DNA of 64,000 bases from positions 1,984,001 to 2,048,000 of the forward strand of contig JBANDB010000001.1 of NCBI GenBank assembly GCA_037576215.1. Reading direction: 5' to 3'. Below the pieces are notes generated by a model, which was not told the DNA's origin, searched no databases, and was given only the letters and a program-made list of their open reading frames with translations. Made by a program: the position numbers and the translations under genes. Below, in pieces: positions 24,141-35,754 of this stretch. Each line of letters starts with the position of its first letter. Position 1 is the stretch's first letter. Source of the DNA: Armillaria gallica (lineage: Eukaryota > Basidiomycota > Agaricomycetes > Agaricales > Physalacriaceae).

Positions 24141-24744
24141 TAGTGATTTACAGGGCCTGGCCTGAAGCCCTAAGCTGAGCTGGGCTGAGCCGGGCCAGGC
24201 CCTGAAAAGCCGGGCCCTGGGGGAGGGCTTCATGAAGGCTCGGGCTCAGGCTTCATTTTTTCAAAGCCTGAGCCTGAGGCTTGAGCCCGGGCTTTTCAAG
24301 TCTCAAATACCTTGCTTTTTGTGCAGATATGCGAGGAAGAGAGTAGGCTGTCTCTCTCTAATTAATACTCCGGACTTGCCTATGCTTCTATGCTTATTAT
24401 ATCAGTGCAATACGAGACGACACCACCATCGTGGCACTTCAAAAGCCAAGCTATTTATGTAACATAGTACTTGGAGTCCATCTTTCTGGTCTATATGCAT
24501 GGTACATCATGTATTCATTTTATGCAACATCTATGTATGCTAATAACCTTGTATTCTACTCATTCTGATGCCTAACGAAGCCTTAATTCATATCACCTAC
24601 AAAGCCCTGGCCTGAGCCTGAGCCGGGCCCGAGCCCAAGCGGGCTTGGGCTCAAGGCTCGGGCTTGTGATTTTGAAAGCCTGAGCCTGCCCAAGCCGAGC
24701 CCAAGCCCTCAAAGCCGGGCCAGGCCGGGCCCTGTAAATCACTA
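24141..24744. mobile_element. hAT-like non-autonomous element (MITE), GC-rich palindrome
   Basis: 604 bp with terminal inverted repeats beginning TAGTGATTTACAGGGCC and ending in its reverse complement, flanked on both sides by the 8-bp duplication GATGTCGT (24133-24140 and 24745-24752). The 8-bp duplication and TAGTG-type terminus fit the hAT superfamily. Long arms are built from irregular repeats of GCCTGAGCCCGGGC type and surround an AT-rich centre near 24310-24600. No ORF. The paralogous flank behind HET1 (near 11966) lacks the element, which confirms insertion after the HET duplication. Confidence 0.8.
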
Positions 24745-25380
24745 GATGTCGTATACTTTGCCATCGTCGTTGACAACATAATCATTCGTCAAGTACTTGT
24801 GAGGGGAGTTGGCATGAGATTATTGTGAGTCGCGAACAGCCAAGTAGGTGCTCTCCTCGTTGTAGTAATGATAATCGCCGGGATATGCCTGATATGTCTA
24901 GGTACGAATTGTCGTCTTTCGATGACCTTATCGCTGTAGAGCCATGAGAGAAATGACTGGGAAGTAGTGGCGAGGAAGGGGTGAGAAGCCCGGGTGGTGC
25001 GGTTGCTGTCTTGGGGCGTCATTATGTCATTACCGGATAATCTCAAAGGAGTCTGAGTAGGATAAATGAACTGGGAATCCAATCTGGAGCCAGTGCTCAA
25101 GGAATGAGCTGGTGGAAGCCTGACTGGCCGTGACATACTCCAGCGGCTGCCTAGTGCTTCGAGCGGTGATAAATGCTACAAGGAATACGGCGACTCGGTC
25201 TACTCGTTGCCATCGTAGTTGGTGGTTGCAGTCAATCGGTAATAGCAAAGAGAAATGTTGGTGGTGCAGGGGTAAGAGAGCTTGGTCAGCGCCTCGTCGG
25301 CCATCGGACCGGATTGCGACTTCAGAAAATTTCTTTCCAAACACAAATTCACCACGAACCGAATCGCGCTGGATGCTGGG

Positions 25381-26100
25381 ATGAACATGGGGCCTCCAAA
25401 ATCCGGAATTCGCTCCGCCCTCGAGTACACCGGTATTCCCAAATCATGGCTCTCTAAACGACCCAAGCTACCGTCACGCAATTGGCTCATCTTCCTCACT
25501 GTCACGTCCTCCATTACTGGCCTCTTCATCTACGACCATCAGCAATGCAAGAAAATCCGACAAGAATACATAGATAAGGTCAAGCACCTCTCAGGAGATT
25601 CCAGACCATCTTTCGTACCCTAGGAAGGTTGCGGTACACGGAAGTAAATGGCCTGGGGACGAGGACGACTAGAGTATGAGATACTTTCGGAAGTACGTCA
25701 AGGTTCGTCGTATCCTGCTTGGCTCTGTACTCACGCTTACGCTCAGCGCATGCAGCCCGTCTTGGTCGCCGCTGCCATCGACTACGAGATGGTGAACGGG
25801 AGACAACATGGGGATCTCGCGACCAGTATCGCGGACGAGATAAAAAAGCGACGGCGGTTAGACCTGGGTTTGGATAGCCTTGCGGACCGGAGCGGGATGC
25901 TGCCGTGGTATACGTGGTGCACGAAGGAGCAGCTGAGGCAGCAGGAGCTGAACGGGGGTATTGTTATCGTCAGGCGGCCGACGTGGAAGGAGTTCATGAC
26001 AGGCCTGAAGAACGGTTGGACGGATCCGCTCGACATTGTTGACCACGACAAGGAGCTGTCGAAAGAGCTGGATCAAAAACATCAGAGGAAGAGTCTCGTT
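25381..26100 (+). pseudogene. TIM54: TIM54 (mitochondrial inner-membrane translocase subunit), truncated and frameshifted
   Basis: ATG 25381 begins MNMGPPKSGIRSALEYTGIP, then PSRNWLIFLTVTSSITG (the single membrane segment) and DKVKHL, as in fungal Tim54, a subunit of the TIM22 carrier translocase. A one-base frame change at about 25621 is needed to continue as RKVAVHGSKWPGDED, which is then interrupted by TAG at 25670-25672. After a 53-bp intron (25703-25755) the frame resumes with LVAAAIDYEMVNGRQHGDL and DPLDIVDHDKEL, and homology fades by about 26100. Roughly the C-terminal half is missing. Being a broken fragment of a normally single-copy essential gene, it is probably a duplicate captured in this repeat-rich locus. 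Confidence 0.7.
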
Positions 26101-26229
26101 TCATCTTTCCGGTGTACATACGCAGCTTCGCAACCAAACATTTGAATTGCACCATGTTTTTCTGCCCACGGCACTTGGAAGTAGACGACGGCAAGACCTT
26201 TATCAGGGCAGATTGGAACTTACAGGGCT

Positions 26230-28057
26230 ATCTGCATAGAAGACATCAACATACCTCTAAAAGTTCGCGCTAGATTAATCAGAGCGCTAATTTCACCTTG
26301 GTGTTTCGGGAAGCAGTCATTACAGTACGCATCTAGTAGCATGTCAGCTTGGAAAGCAATGGAATCGAAGCAAGTACACATATAGCCACAGTGTTGATCA
26401 TGGTAGCCAACTCTGCAATACCCCAGCCCATGATGATACCAGCGGTATTCAGATGTTTCTGGATCAATGCGCCAAATGTGACAAAGCCGCAAATGTACAG
26501 AGATATAGCGATGTAACAGGCCCTATCACTGCACTCAGCATTATGAACTGATGTCCAAGAAGACGGACTCACCAAAGACGAGACTGAGCCTTGAAAACGC
26601 CAGAGTTGCGTTTAATGCTCTTGTTCATGATCCAATCATTGAGATAGCGACCGACGAGTTCACCCAGGAGTACGGATGCCTGGATGTACAGTGTGCGAAT
26701 GATGCAAATGTTTAGGGAAGGAGGAAGACATCTACGATTGGAGTACCATATGCTCCAGCGATAGCATCTTGACTCCACCCAAATCCAACGGGAAGTGGCG
26801 TTCCCAAGAACACGACATTGGTAACCTGTGCCAAAGGAGTCAGTCCAAGATATCAAGCTGCGTTGAAGGCGCTGTACGTTGAGACCAATGCTAAACCCGA
26901 ACAACACACCCTCGAATAGAAGAACACCTAAGAGATGGGGACGCCAGACTACGTTGATTGGTGAGAGTATTGATTCCGTCCAAGATACACGGTACTTGGC
27001 CATTTTGATTCCGGTAATACCGACAAGGGTCTCGATCCTGTAGCAGAGACCTGTGCCGGGTGGTTCTGGGATGGGTTTTACGGTTTGGTCATACATCCTA
27101 GGATGCGTTAGTGAAAGCTGAAGATGAATTTTGGTCAGGTTGCTTACGTTTCATCCATGGAAAGGGCAATTAGAATGCAAACGACGGCGCTGTACATGCA
27201 GCCAATTCCATACGCCCACCTCCAGGTTTGTCGTGCGATGAGGAAGCCGAAGGCGAACGGAGAGAGGAAGGGGGAGATGATGAACCCCATAGTCCAAATG
27301 TTGAGCTAGACAACAAATTAAACATGAGAACCAGTGTATTCTGTGCCACTACTTTTCGCGCTTGAAGATGGAAAGGATATAGATCCGTGACAATATACAA
27401 TCCCTGTGAGAATGTCTCAGAGAAGACACCAACCTATTAATTAACATACCGCAACCTGGGGGGCAGTCCTGCCGAAACAATATTATCAGCACGGGAAGAA
27501 AACACCAGCATCGGACTAACGCAAAGAAAGCCGTCAAACATCTCATGCCTGAAATGCTATCTTTAACTCTGAACGTTAACGACGAGACGAAAGTTCCCAC
27601 CAGTAAAAGTTTTCAGATTTGGCGCAAAGGTACATCCGACAAGGAAGCCAAGGGCAAGAACCTGTTCAATGGTAGACAACGTCAATGGAAGCGCCCAAAT
27701 TTAGACCATGCACTCACTTGTGACCAGAATAGAATTGGAAGACGACCGTATCGGCGAATGTCCATCACCGCAAAGATGCCACCCCATCCTTTGAGCAAGA
27801 ACATTAGCTGGATTATGCAAGCCTTGAAGTGCATGAAGCAGACTAACCCAAGAGAAAAATATTCCAACTGAAAGTGTTGCCATTTTAGCGCAGCACCGGA
27901 TGATCTTTTGATGAAAGAGGCTTATTTAGACGTTAGATTGTTGATCACTCCGGTGGTAGAATGGTATTGCTGAGCAAACGGAAAGAGGGACGCAATTCCT
28001 GTGAGGAGGAGGAAAATCCATCAGGCAACGAGTTCTCACGAGTACTAAGCAGAACTC
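26230..28057 (-). pseudogene. MFS transporter, copy 2 (5' truncated, keeps 3' exons)
   Basis: Homologous to the other two MFS copies from 28057 downwards. It begins inside the intron that follows exon 2, so the start codon and the DPQNWSNTRK exon are absent. It alone keeps the region after ESRLW: CYIAISLYICGFVTFGAL, GIIMGWGIAELATMINTVAI and NDCFPKHQGEISALINLAR, which form the penultimate helices and the loop of the family. Homology ends at about 26240 before the last helix. Copies 1 and 3 have the opposite truncation, so no copy in this window is complete. Confidence 0.65.
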
Positions 28058-28468
28058 ATTCTGGCACGGGGATAAAGTGTTGTTGGGGGCGGAAGGACCT
28101 AGCTGCAAAGGGATAGATGAGACACAAAGTGGAGGATGCTCAAAGATGTACTCACCAAGTACCCTGCATTTATCTCAGGCAAGTCGACACGCTATGCGCG
28201 TCTCATGTTGTCGTTCCGTGTCGTAACTTTTGCAAATGATAAATGCTTTCCTAGATATGGGACACCGCTCACCGCGGGGCATTGACCTCGGAAAAATGGC
28301 CTTGCGAATGTGATAAATCTTGATGTATCGAGAACGGCTGAAAATTGCATAAAATCGGTCAAAATACGCGGAAGACAGACAGATAAAGTTTACCAAGTGA
28401 AATGAGAACAGTTCAAAAACCAATATAAAAGTCTCTCCGACAATTTGAGTCGTAGTAGCTGCCCGTTA
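28058..28468. other. Unassigned spacer left of Helitron 1
   Basis: AT-leaning sequence with no ORF of note. It starts abruptly where MFS homology stops, and ends at the A that precedes the Helitron TC terminus. A TATAAAA at 28423-28429 points to the right but lies outside the transposon. Confidence 0.3.
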
Positions 28469-28834
28469 TCTATATATTAAGAGAGGTAGCATCAATGCTG
28501 ATGTAATAAGCTGAGTTTCAATTTTCCAGCCATTGCCATACCCCAGCCAATTCCGGCTGAGTTTGAACTTCGCCATGCTGCAATGGTGTGGCTTCAAGCC
28601 TGTGCCCTTTCCTTCTTACCCTCTGCTCTGTTCCACCCCCCCCCCACAGTGTATCATCCCAGGCAAACATTACAGCCCTGTGATATATAATAAGGACTTC
28701 TGGGATCTCTCACAGTACTGTCTATCAATCTTTGATTAAAGCTCTTTGTTGCTGATTTTCTCTACAGGTGTCTTTGGCTCTTTGGCTCTTTCTCACACAG
28801 CATTGCTACAATTTCCACCTTTCCATCCCCTGTG

Positions 28835-31800
28835 ATGTATGTACCACTCTTACTTCTCCAAGATTAATGCTCACAGCTTTCTTTTAATAGGTCTCCCTCC
28901 ACTCCTACCAGAGAGAATGATCATTTCGATTTTCCAGCTCCAGTTACACCAGAGCAGAATTGTCATGAAGAACGGGAGCAGGATCGTCTTCAGCGTCTTC
29001 AGATGACCTCCCCCTCTGACCATCGTGGTTGATCACCACGTCCAGGTCCTGATCCTAATATTGAACTTCCACGCTTAAATATCAATGTACCACCTGAGAC
29101 ACATATTTCATCTCAGTTAGATTGTCCACGTGAACATCCCATGCCTGTAGTACCAACTCTTCCTGTCTTTCCCAGAAGTAGACGTCGTAGACAATTACGT
29201 GGTGGTGCTCCTGAAGGATCACGATTACCTTCACCACCTCCACAGCCACCATTATCATTACCACATCAGCATCAACCACCGCATGCTGTTTCTGTACCAC
29301 TTCCTCTGGCAAGACATCCATATGCTGAGGTGTACTCCCAGCATGATATTGGGAGTAGAAAATGGATGTGTGAATGTTGTGGAGCATTACATTGGCATGA
29401 TGAGCGAATTAAAAATAAGTCAAAATCTACACCACATTTTGGGATGTGCTGTCTACAAGGGCAGGTCAAATTACCTCCTCTTCTTCCTGCTCCTGCCATT
29501 CTTCAAAATCTTCTTTGTAGTGACAATCCAATGTCAAAAGCCTTCTTACAGGATATCAGGCAGTATAATGCAGCATTGGCATTTACATCCATGGCTGTAA
29601 AAGTTGATGAGGCAATTACCAACTCTTCAGGACCATACTGCTTTCGTGTATCTGGTGAGCTTCATCACCGGATGGGATCTCTGCTGCCTGAGGAAGAGGG
29701 GAAATTGTCTTATGCACAGCTGTATATACATGATCCAGTGGAGGCATTGCATATGCGTAATCGCCGCAATCCTAACTTAAATCCTGAAATCATGTCCCAA
29801 TTACAGGATTTAATGCAGGATGTGAATCCATATGTTACTTTATATCGACATGCATATCTCATTATGAAAGAAAAGCCCCGTGAAGAGTATCCAAATATTG
29901 AAGTACGATTGCATGTGGGTGATGGAACTGATGGGCGATGATATAATCTTCCAACAGTAAATGAGTTGGCTGCTATTATTCCTGGAGATGGATCTGAGCC
30001 TGTTCAAAATGATCGAGATATTGTTTTACGTATGCATGATCATTCTCTCAAACGCATTAGCCAACTTCATCCAAGTTATCAACCTCTTCATTATGTTCTC
30101 CTTTTTCCACATGGAGAATTGGGTTGGAATATACATATGCTCCTGGAAGAGACTGAAACAAGTGAACGTAGAGAACAGAAAAAGATTACTCAGCATATGT
30201 ATTATGCTTACCGCCTACAGGATCGTCCAATATTTGAACCAAATACACCATTGTATAGAGAAGGATGGCTGTACCAACAATATATTGTGGATGCATGGGC
30301 CTCAATTGAACAAAGTAATCTCAACTGGGTTCGACACAATCAGAAAACTATCCGTGCAGATCTGTATAAGGGAGTGGTGGATGCAGCTACTAATGCTGAT
30401 GGATTGCAAGACTCTGGCCAGCGTATTGTCCTACCTTCATCACATACTGGCAGTCCCCGTGCAATGTATCAGCTGTATCAGGATTCTATGGCAATTTGTA
30501 GAGCTTTGCAGAAGCCAGATATCTTTCTTACAATGACAGCAAACCCACAGTGGCCAGAAATTGTTGAAGCTCTAAAGTGTACAGATGGACCAGATCAGAA
30601 AGTGGAGGATCGACCAGATATTGTGGCCAGGGTCTTCCAGTTGAAGAAGGAGGCCTTACTGGATGAAATCAAGAAGGGTGGAATATTTGGAAAAGTCAGG
30701 GCTATAGTGCATACTATTGAATTTCAGAAGCGTGGACTCCCTCATATGCATCTTTTGATTTTTCTGGATCCTGAAGACAAGATTCGCACACCTGCTGATG
30801 CTGATTCAGTCTCATGTGCTCAGATTCCTGATCCTGTTACTCAACCAATTCTTTATGAGATTGTCACCAGATGCATGGTCCATGGTCCATGTGATCATCA
30901 CTGCAAGAAGCCTGATGGTCGCTGTTCAAAGAACTTTCCAAAAGACTTCAATGAGCATACTGAATTCACCACTGATGGATATCCCAATTTGGCATGTCCT
31001 AACAATGGTCGTGAGTATGTTAAAATACGTGGTGAAACCTGTACTGTCTATACCAACCGTGATATTATCCCATACAATCCTTATCTCAGTGCAAAATATA
31101 ACTGTCACATCAATGTGGAGGTTTGTGTTTCTGTCAAGGCCATCAAATATATCTATAAATACATCTACAAGGGCCATGACAGGACTACATTAGAGGTTCA
31201 GGATCATGATGAGATTAAGGAGTTTCTGGATGCACGCTACATCTCTGCTATTGAATCATGCTGGAGAATCTTTTCATTTCGGCTACATCAGGAGGAGCCA
31301 AATGTTGTCTGTCTTCAGGTCCATCTCCCTGATGAACAGCTTATTACATATGATGAGAATGACAGTCCAGAAGAGGTGTTAGCAGCTGCAGAAGCAAAGA
31401 CAACTACTCTGTTACAATGGTTTGATCTCAACAAAAGAGATCCCAGTGCACATCAGTATCTGTATCAAGACATTCCTGCCCACTATACCTGGAACAGCAG
31501 CAAGAAACACTGGAATCCACGCCAAAGATACACAACTATTGGTGTTACCATTGGCCAAATGTATCAAGCTGCCCCCTCATCTGGCGAGCGGTTCTATCTG
31601 CGGCTTCTTTTGACTGCTGTTACCGGTGCTCAATCCTTCCAACACTTACGCACTGTCAACAATGTGAAGTGTGCTACTTTTAAAGAAGCATGCATTGCTA
31701 TGGGATTGCTGGAAAATGATAATGAATGGAGACAATGCTTACAGGAGGCAGCTATTATGCAGTCAGGAGCACAGTTGCGATCATTATTTGTGACCCTTCT

Positions 31801-33524
31801 TCTCTTCTGCCAGCCAGCAAAGTCAGATGAGCTGTGGGAGGAGTTCAAGGAGAACATTTGTGATGATTTGGCACATAAGCTCTGCCAACGTGATGTTCCA
31901 AATCCAACAGATGCTCAGCTCTATGATTTTAGTCTCCATCTTATCAATAAGCTTCTTCAATCTCATGGTCATCGTCTCTCTGAGTGGACTGGGCTGCTTA
32001 TGAAGATAATCCTCTTCTGGCTGCACAGCTGGCCTATGATATCCCATCTCTGCAGCAATTAGTTGCTAACAATCTTCAAACATTCAATGAAGAGCAAAAG
32101 ACTGCTTATAATATTGTGTTTGACTCTGCTATGAATGAACGAGGGAAATTGGTATTTCTGCATAGTGCTGGAGGTGGCGGAAAGACTTTTGTGTGCAATA
32201 CTATTGCTGCTGCTGTTCATGCTGAAGGAAAGATTGCATTGACCTGTGCCTCCTCCGGTATATCAGCAATTCTCTTAGTTGGAGGGTGTACCAGCCACAG
32301 CACCTTCAAAATTCCAATTCCCTCACGTGATGATACAACATGCAGCATTCGTAGAGGGACTCACTTAGCTGAACTTCTTTGTAGAACTTCTCTCATCATT
32401 TGGGATGAAGTTCCTATACAGAACCGACATGATATTGAGACTGTTGATCGTACTCTTTGTGATGTCTGCAATAAGGATGTTCCTTTTGGTGGAAAAACTG
32501 TACTTTTTGGTGGTATGTGTCCTTATTCTAAGTCACTATATATTGACATTTCTAATTATTTGTTTTAGGAGACTTTTGTCAGACATTGCCAGTTGTTTCA
32601 CGAGGATCATGGGAGCAGATTGTTGCAGCTTCATTTTGCCGTTCACCTTTATGGCCTCACATTGAAGTCATTCATTTGAAGAAAAACATGCGCCTGGATC
32701 AGACTCCTGAAAATATAGAGTTTGCCCGTTGGCTACTTACTGTTGGTGCAGGTGAAGGACTTACTGATGATCGTACTATCACTCTTCCTGCTTCTATGCG
32801 TCTGGCCAACAATTCACTTTCTGAACTCATTCAATATATTTATCCAAACATTCAAGCTGGCCACTTTTAAGACCGCTTCTTTTTAGAACAAACAATTCTC
32901 TCTGGACGCAATGATGATGTTGATGAAATCAATCAACAGGTTCTGGATATGTTCCCAGGACAAGAGACAGTCTATTGGAGTACAGACAAGATGATAGAGG
33001 AAGAGTTGGATGATGCTGCTACTCTTTATCCAGTGGAGTTTCTTCAAAATTTCAATGCCTCTGGATTGCCACGTGCAAAGCTGGCTCTCAAAGTTGGATG
33101 TCCTCTTATGCTTCTCCGCAATCTGGATCCAGCAAATGGCCTATGCAATGGGACACGGATGATTCTCACACGTTTCCGTCCCCATGTATTAGAATGTCGT
33201 CTTCTCAGTGGTAACAATGCAGGCAAGGCTGTTTTCATCCCACACATCACAATCAATGCAGATACAGCTGAACTTCCTATTGCATTTTCACGTCGCCAAT
33301 TTCCAGTCAGGTTGGCTTTTGCAATGACAATCAACAAGTCTCAAGGACAGTCAGTTATTTATGTTGGATTAGATTTACATACTCCTGTTTTTTCTCATGG
33401 ACAGCTGTATGTAGCACTTAGCTGTTGCACTTCTGGACAACGGATTCGAGTTCTGTTTCCAGATACAGAAAAAGGTACAAATACTTTGAATATTGTATAC
33501 CCTGAGGCTCTATTGCATTTATAA
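28835..33524 (+). pseudogene. Helitron Rep/Pif1-family helicase (RepHel), multiple lesions
   Basis: The gene model starts with AT at 28835-28836, spliced over a 54-bp intron to G at 28891, and ends at TAA 33524; a second intron is 32513-32568 (56 bp). Domains in order: Pro-rich N-terminus; Cys/His cluster (MCECCGALHWH, near 29365); Helitron helicase-like N-terminal domain; HUH Rep nuclease with HMHLLIF (about 30743) and the two-tyrosine motif YIYKYIYKGHD (about 31147-31175); Pif1-type SF1 helicase with GGGGKT (about 32173), LIIWDE (about 32391) and the late motif NKSQGQS (about 33337). Intact length would be about 1,525 residues, normal for the family. It is broken by TGA at 29030 and 29939 (both at likely CGA codons), a one-base loss near 31995, and TAA at 32868. 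Not expected to be active. Confidence 0.85.
28837..28890 (+). other. Intron splitting the start codon (AT|G) of the RepHel gene
   Basis: The donor gtatgt follows AT, and the acceptor aatag precedes GTCTCCCTCC. Joining gives ATG TCT CCC TCC, in frame with the 83 codons up to the first downstream ATG used by a naive ORF call (29141). Without splicing, ATG 28835 runs into TAA within 11 codons. Size and motifs match the other intron of the gene. A later in-frame ATG at 29001 is the alternative start. Confidence 0.5.
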
Positions 33525-33561
33525 TACATATTTGTTTCTGAACTAATAACTGACACTCCCA

Positions 33562-33681
33562 AGTAATAAGCCAGGTTTGGGGCAGGCCCCAACAAGCCGA
33601 AGTCCCGTGTCGTAGTCAGGTTGCCGGGACCCGAGGTACGAGGGTCCAGCAATTGTGACGAAGACACGGGGCATAGGCTTG
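33562..33681. repeat. Helitron 1 3'-terminal hairpin module
   Basis: A small tight hairpin, TTGGGGC/GCCCCAA (33577-33592, 2-nt loop), is followed by a compound stem: CAAGCC (33593-33598) with GGCTTG (33676-33681), CCCGTGTC (33604-33611) with GACACGGG (33663-33670), GTCA with TGAC, TTGC with GCAA, and GGACCC (33627-33632) with GGGTCC (33642-33647), loop GAGGTACGA. Helitron ends usually carry a 16-20 nt hairpin a few bases inside the terminus; this one is much larger and includes the terminus itself. Confidence 0.8.
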
Positions 33682-34281
33682 TCTATATATTAAGACAGGA
33701 CGCTGACATAATAAGCTGACTTTGAATTTTCTGGCCATTGCCATACTCCGGCCAATGCCAGCTGACTTTGAATTTCATTGCACTGCCACCTCTCTATGGT
33801 GACAAGCTTCAATTTCACTGTGTTGCTGCCTCTGCAATCCCCCATGGCACATCATTGGCATAGATAGTAGTAATTTCTCACTGCTGAGCTTCAACTTATA
33901 CCACTGTATCTGATGCTGTAGCTCCAGAGTGATATTGAGCAAAGTTTCACTACTCTCTGCATGCACATCTCATTGGCATGGTCAGCAATGAGTTTCTATT
34001 TTTCCATGCTACTGCCTCTACCACCCTCTACTCTCCTAATAGCACATCACTATAGACTATAGCTACAAAGTAAGTATCCAGCAATGAGTCAATGTTTCAA
34101 CATTGAATGATGTTACAATACAAAAACAATAAGTCTTAAATATCAAGTAAGCAAGTAGAATTGGGGGCCAGGAGATCATTTGAGTATAGGCAACACAGAT
34201 ACATGCAAATTTTTTGTGCAATATAAGTGTTCTTCCATGTAAGGGCTTTGCACAATGCTGTATATGCTGCTACTATATGTA

Positions 34282-34621
34282 GGGATGTGCACTGTACCTA
34301 TAGTATGGTGGTTCCATATGGTGTATATGGATATAGATCCATACCATGGCTGACTTTAATAACTTAAAATATGGCTGTATTCATGCAGTTTGAATATGGT
34401 CATTAAGGGAGGGACAGAAGACTATCTTACACCATAGAGGTCAGTACCTATAACTTAAAAGAAGCACATCACACTCACCTTTTGGTACCAGATATCCATT
34501 GTCATCAGCAAAGTGTCCATATACAGACCACAGTATGGATATGACATCAACTGTACCATACCATGGCCAATAAATTTTATACAGTCTATAGTCATATTTG
34601 TAACAGTACAGTGCACATCCC
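34282..34621. mobile_element. TA-flanked MITE, copy 1, inside Helitron 2
   Basis: 340 bp, begins GGGATGTGCACTGTAC and ends GTACAGTGCACATCCC, a 16-bp near-perfect terminal inverted repeat, flanked by TA on both sides (34280-34281 and 34622-34623). TA duplication suggests a Tc1/mariner-type source, but TA could also belong to the repeat. No ORF. The interior contains many ATGG/CCAT pseudo-palindromes. Confidence 0.65.
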
Positions 34622-34648
34622 TAACTACTATATGGTATATGGCTGTTA

Positions 34649-34999
34649 GGGATGTGCACCATATCTGTATCATGGTGGATATGTATGGTGAATACAGATA
34701 CAGGTCTGTACTGTGAGCACTTTTGACAACCCAAAATATAGCCATATTCATATGGTTAAAGTACAGTTGTTGAGAGAATGGTGGGGGACTATTCAATATC
34801 ATTGAGGTCAGTAATCATGATCTCAATGAAGCAAATTACACTTACATTTTGATAACAGTCATTTGCTGTCACTGTGAAACTATCTGTATACAGACAACAG
34901 TATGGACACAGTACAGATATGACATCAACTGTATCATACTGTGGCCAATAATTTTTATATGGTCTACAGTCATATCTGTGATGGTATGATGCACATCCA
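34649..34999. mobile_element. TA-flanked MITE, copy 2, inside Helitron 2
   Basis: 351 bp, begins GGGATGTGCACC and ends GCACATCCA, flanked by TA. It is the same family as the copy 27 bp upstream and lies in the same orientation. It is more diverged at the termini. Interior landmarks match copy 1, such as gacatcaactgta followed by the ccaataa/ttttata stretch. Confidence 0.6.
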
Positions 35000-35634
35000 T
35001 AAACATAAGTAATGACTAAAACATGGAAATGAACTAATAGTCATAATGTCCAAGAAGGGGATTGTTGCAATGACAAGCAAGAAAATGAAATGACAGCATG
35101 TGAGATGCTCCAGAGGGCTTTGACTTTAACAATTCAGCTATGACATGCTTACCCAGTTACCATGTCATAAATGACCACCACCACACCACAGTGCAGGCCA
35201 GGTAAGTTTCAATTTTGCTGCCTCTACCAAGCCTCTAATTGATGTGACTGGCTCCTAACTGAGCTTCAACTGAGACTACTTATCCATGCTATAGCAACAA
35301 TGCAAGTATCAAGCAATGGGCAATGATTGAGCAACAAGTTGAATGTCAATGGATGTAAGTCTTATAGAAATTATCAGAGTTCAAATGATGACCATAGCAG
35401 CCCACCATGTCAGAATATCCAAGTCAGGGACATAAGAACCAGAATATATATATCACCCTCTCTCCTACCAGTAATGATAGCTATTAACAATGATCACCTA
35501 AATCATGGGAGTCTCTACCTGTCCATGACATGGCTTACAGAAGTAACAGGACAAAGCTTTATAGCACTCATAAAAAACATTTTGCTCTATTGCAGTGGCT
35601 CTAAACAAACAACAGAGATTCAACAACATATCTT

Positions 35635-35754
35635 AGTAATAAGCCGGGTTTGGGGCGGGCCCCAACAAGCCGAAGTTCCGTGTCGTAGTCAGGTTGCCAG
35701 GACCCGAGGTACGAGGGTCCGGCAATCGTGACGAAGACACGGGACAGAGGCTTG
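35635..35754. repeat. Helitron 2 3'-terminal hairpin module
   Basis: 120 bp, aligned without gaps to 33562-33681. The stem CAAGCC (35666-35671)/GGCTTG (35749-35754) and inner GGACCC/GGGTCC are unchanged. At the inner arm this copy has TTGCC/GGCAA where Helitron 1 has a mismatch. One outer pair is G-T here (TCCGTGTC with GACACGGG). Stem pairing is thus mostly preserved despite substitutions. Confidence 0.8.

Larger units (their letters stand above)
14245..25025. repeat. Segmental duplication, copy II
   Basis: Order of blocks: ORF X (14.26-14.65), 3' part of the X block to 15.3, triple-hairpin block (15.31-15.79), MFS transporter on minus (15.8-17.9), promoter-like block (18.07-18.5), insert 18.5-19.2, upstream block (19.2-20.72), HET2 (20.87-23.3) and HET flank with a hAT-like insertion (to 25.03 kb). 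The same order, without the 18.5-19.2 insert and with HET cut short, forms copy III. Compared with copy I, the methyltransferase and the 7870-8590 stretch are missing. Confidence 0.8.
28469..33681 (+). mobile_element. Helitron 1 (autonomous-type, decayed)
   Basis: The 5' end TCTATATATTAAGA is preceded by A (28468). The 3' end GGCTTG at 33676-33681 is directly followed by the TC of Helitron 2. Both ends are matched in the next element: about 110 bp at the 5' side and 120 bp at the 3' side (8 differences by eye). The interior carries a Rep/helicase gene on the plus strand. The terminal tetranucleotide is CTTG rather than the canonical CTRR. The 3' end is a long imperfect stem-loop whose outermost pairs are the terminal six bases themselves. 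Confidence 0.85.
33682..35754 (+). mobile_element. Helitron 2 (non-autonomous), tandem to Helitron 1
   Basis: It starts TCTATATATTAAGA immediately after the last base of Helitron 1 and ends CTTG at 35751-35754 followed by T. Shared 5' and 3' ends identify it as a deletion-type relative mobilised by the same Rep. Its 2-kb interior is AT-rich, has no transposase, and contains two TA-flanked MITEs. With A before Helitron 1 and T after Helitron 2, the pair together occupies one A/T target. Confidence 0.8.

Noticed and set aside
24141..24744. Hydroxyproline/collagen-like coding region suggested by GCC-rich repeats
   Set aside because: Inverted-repeat symmetry, 8-bp duplications and lack of an ORF identify a transposon.
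29966..32062. Independent 698-codon gene
   Set aside because: It is the middle part of the Helitron RepHel gene between a TGA and a frameshift.
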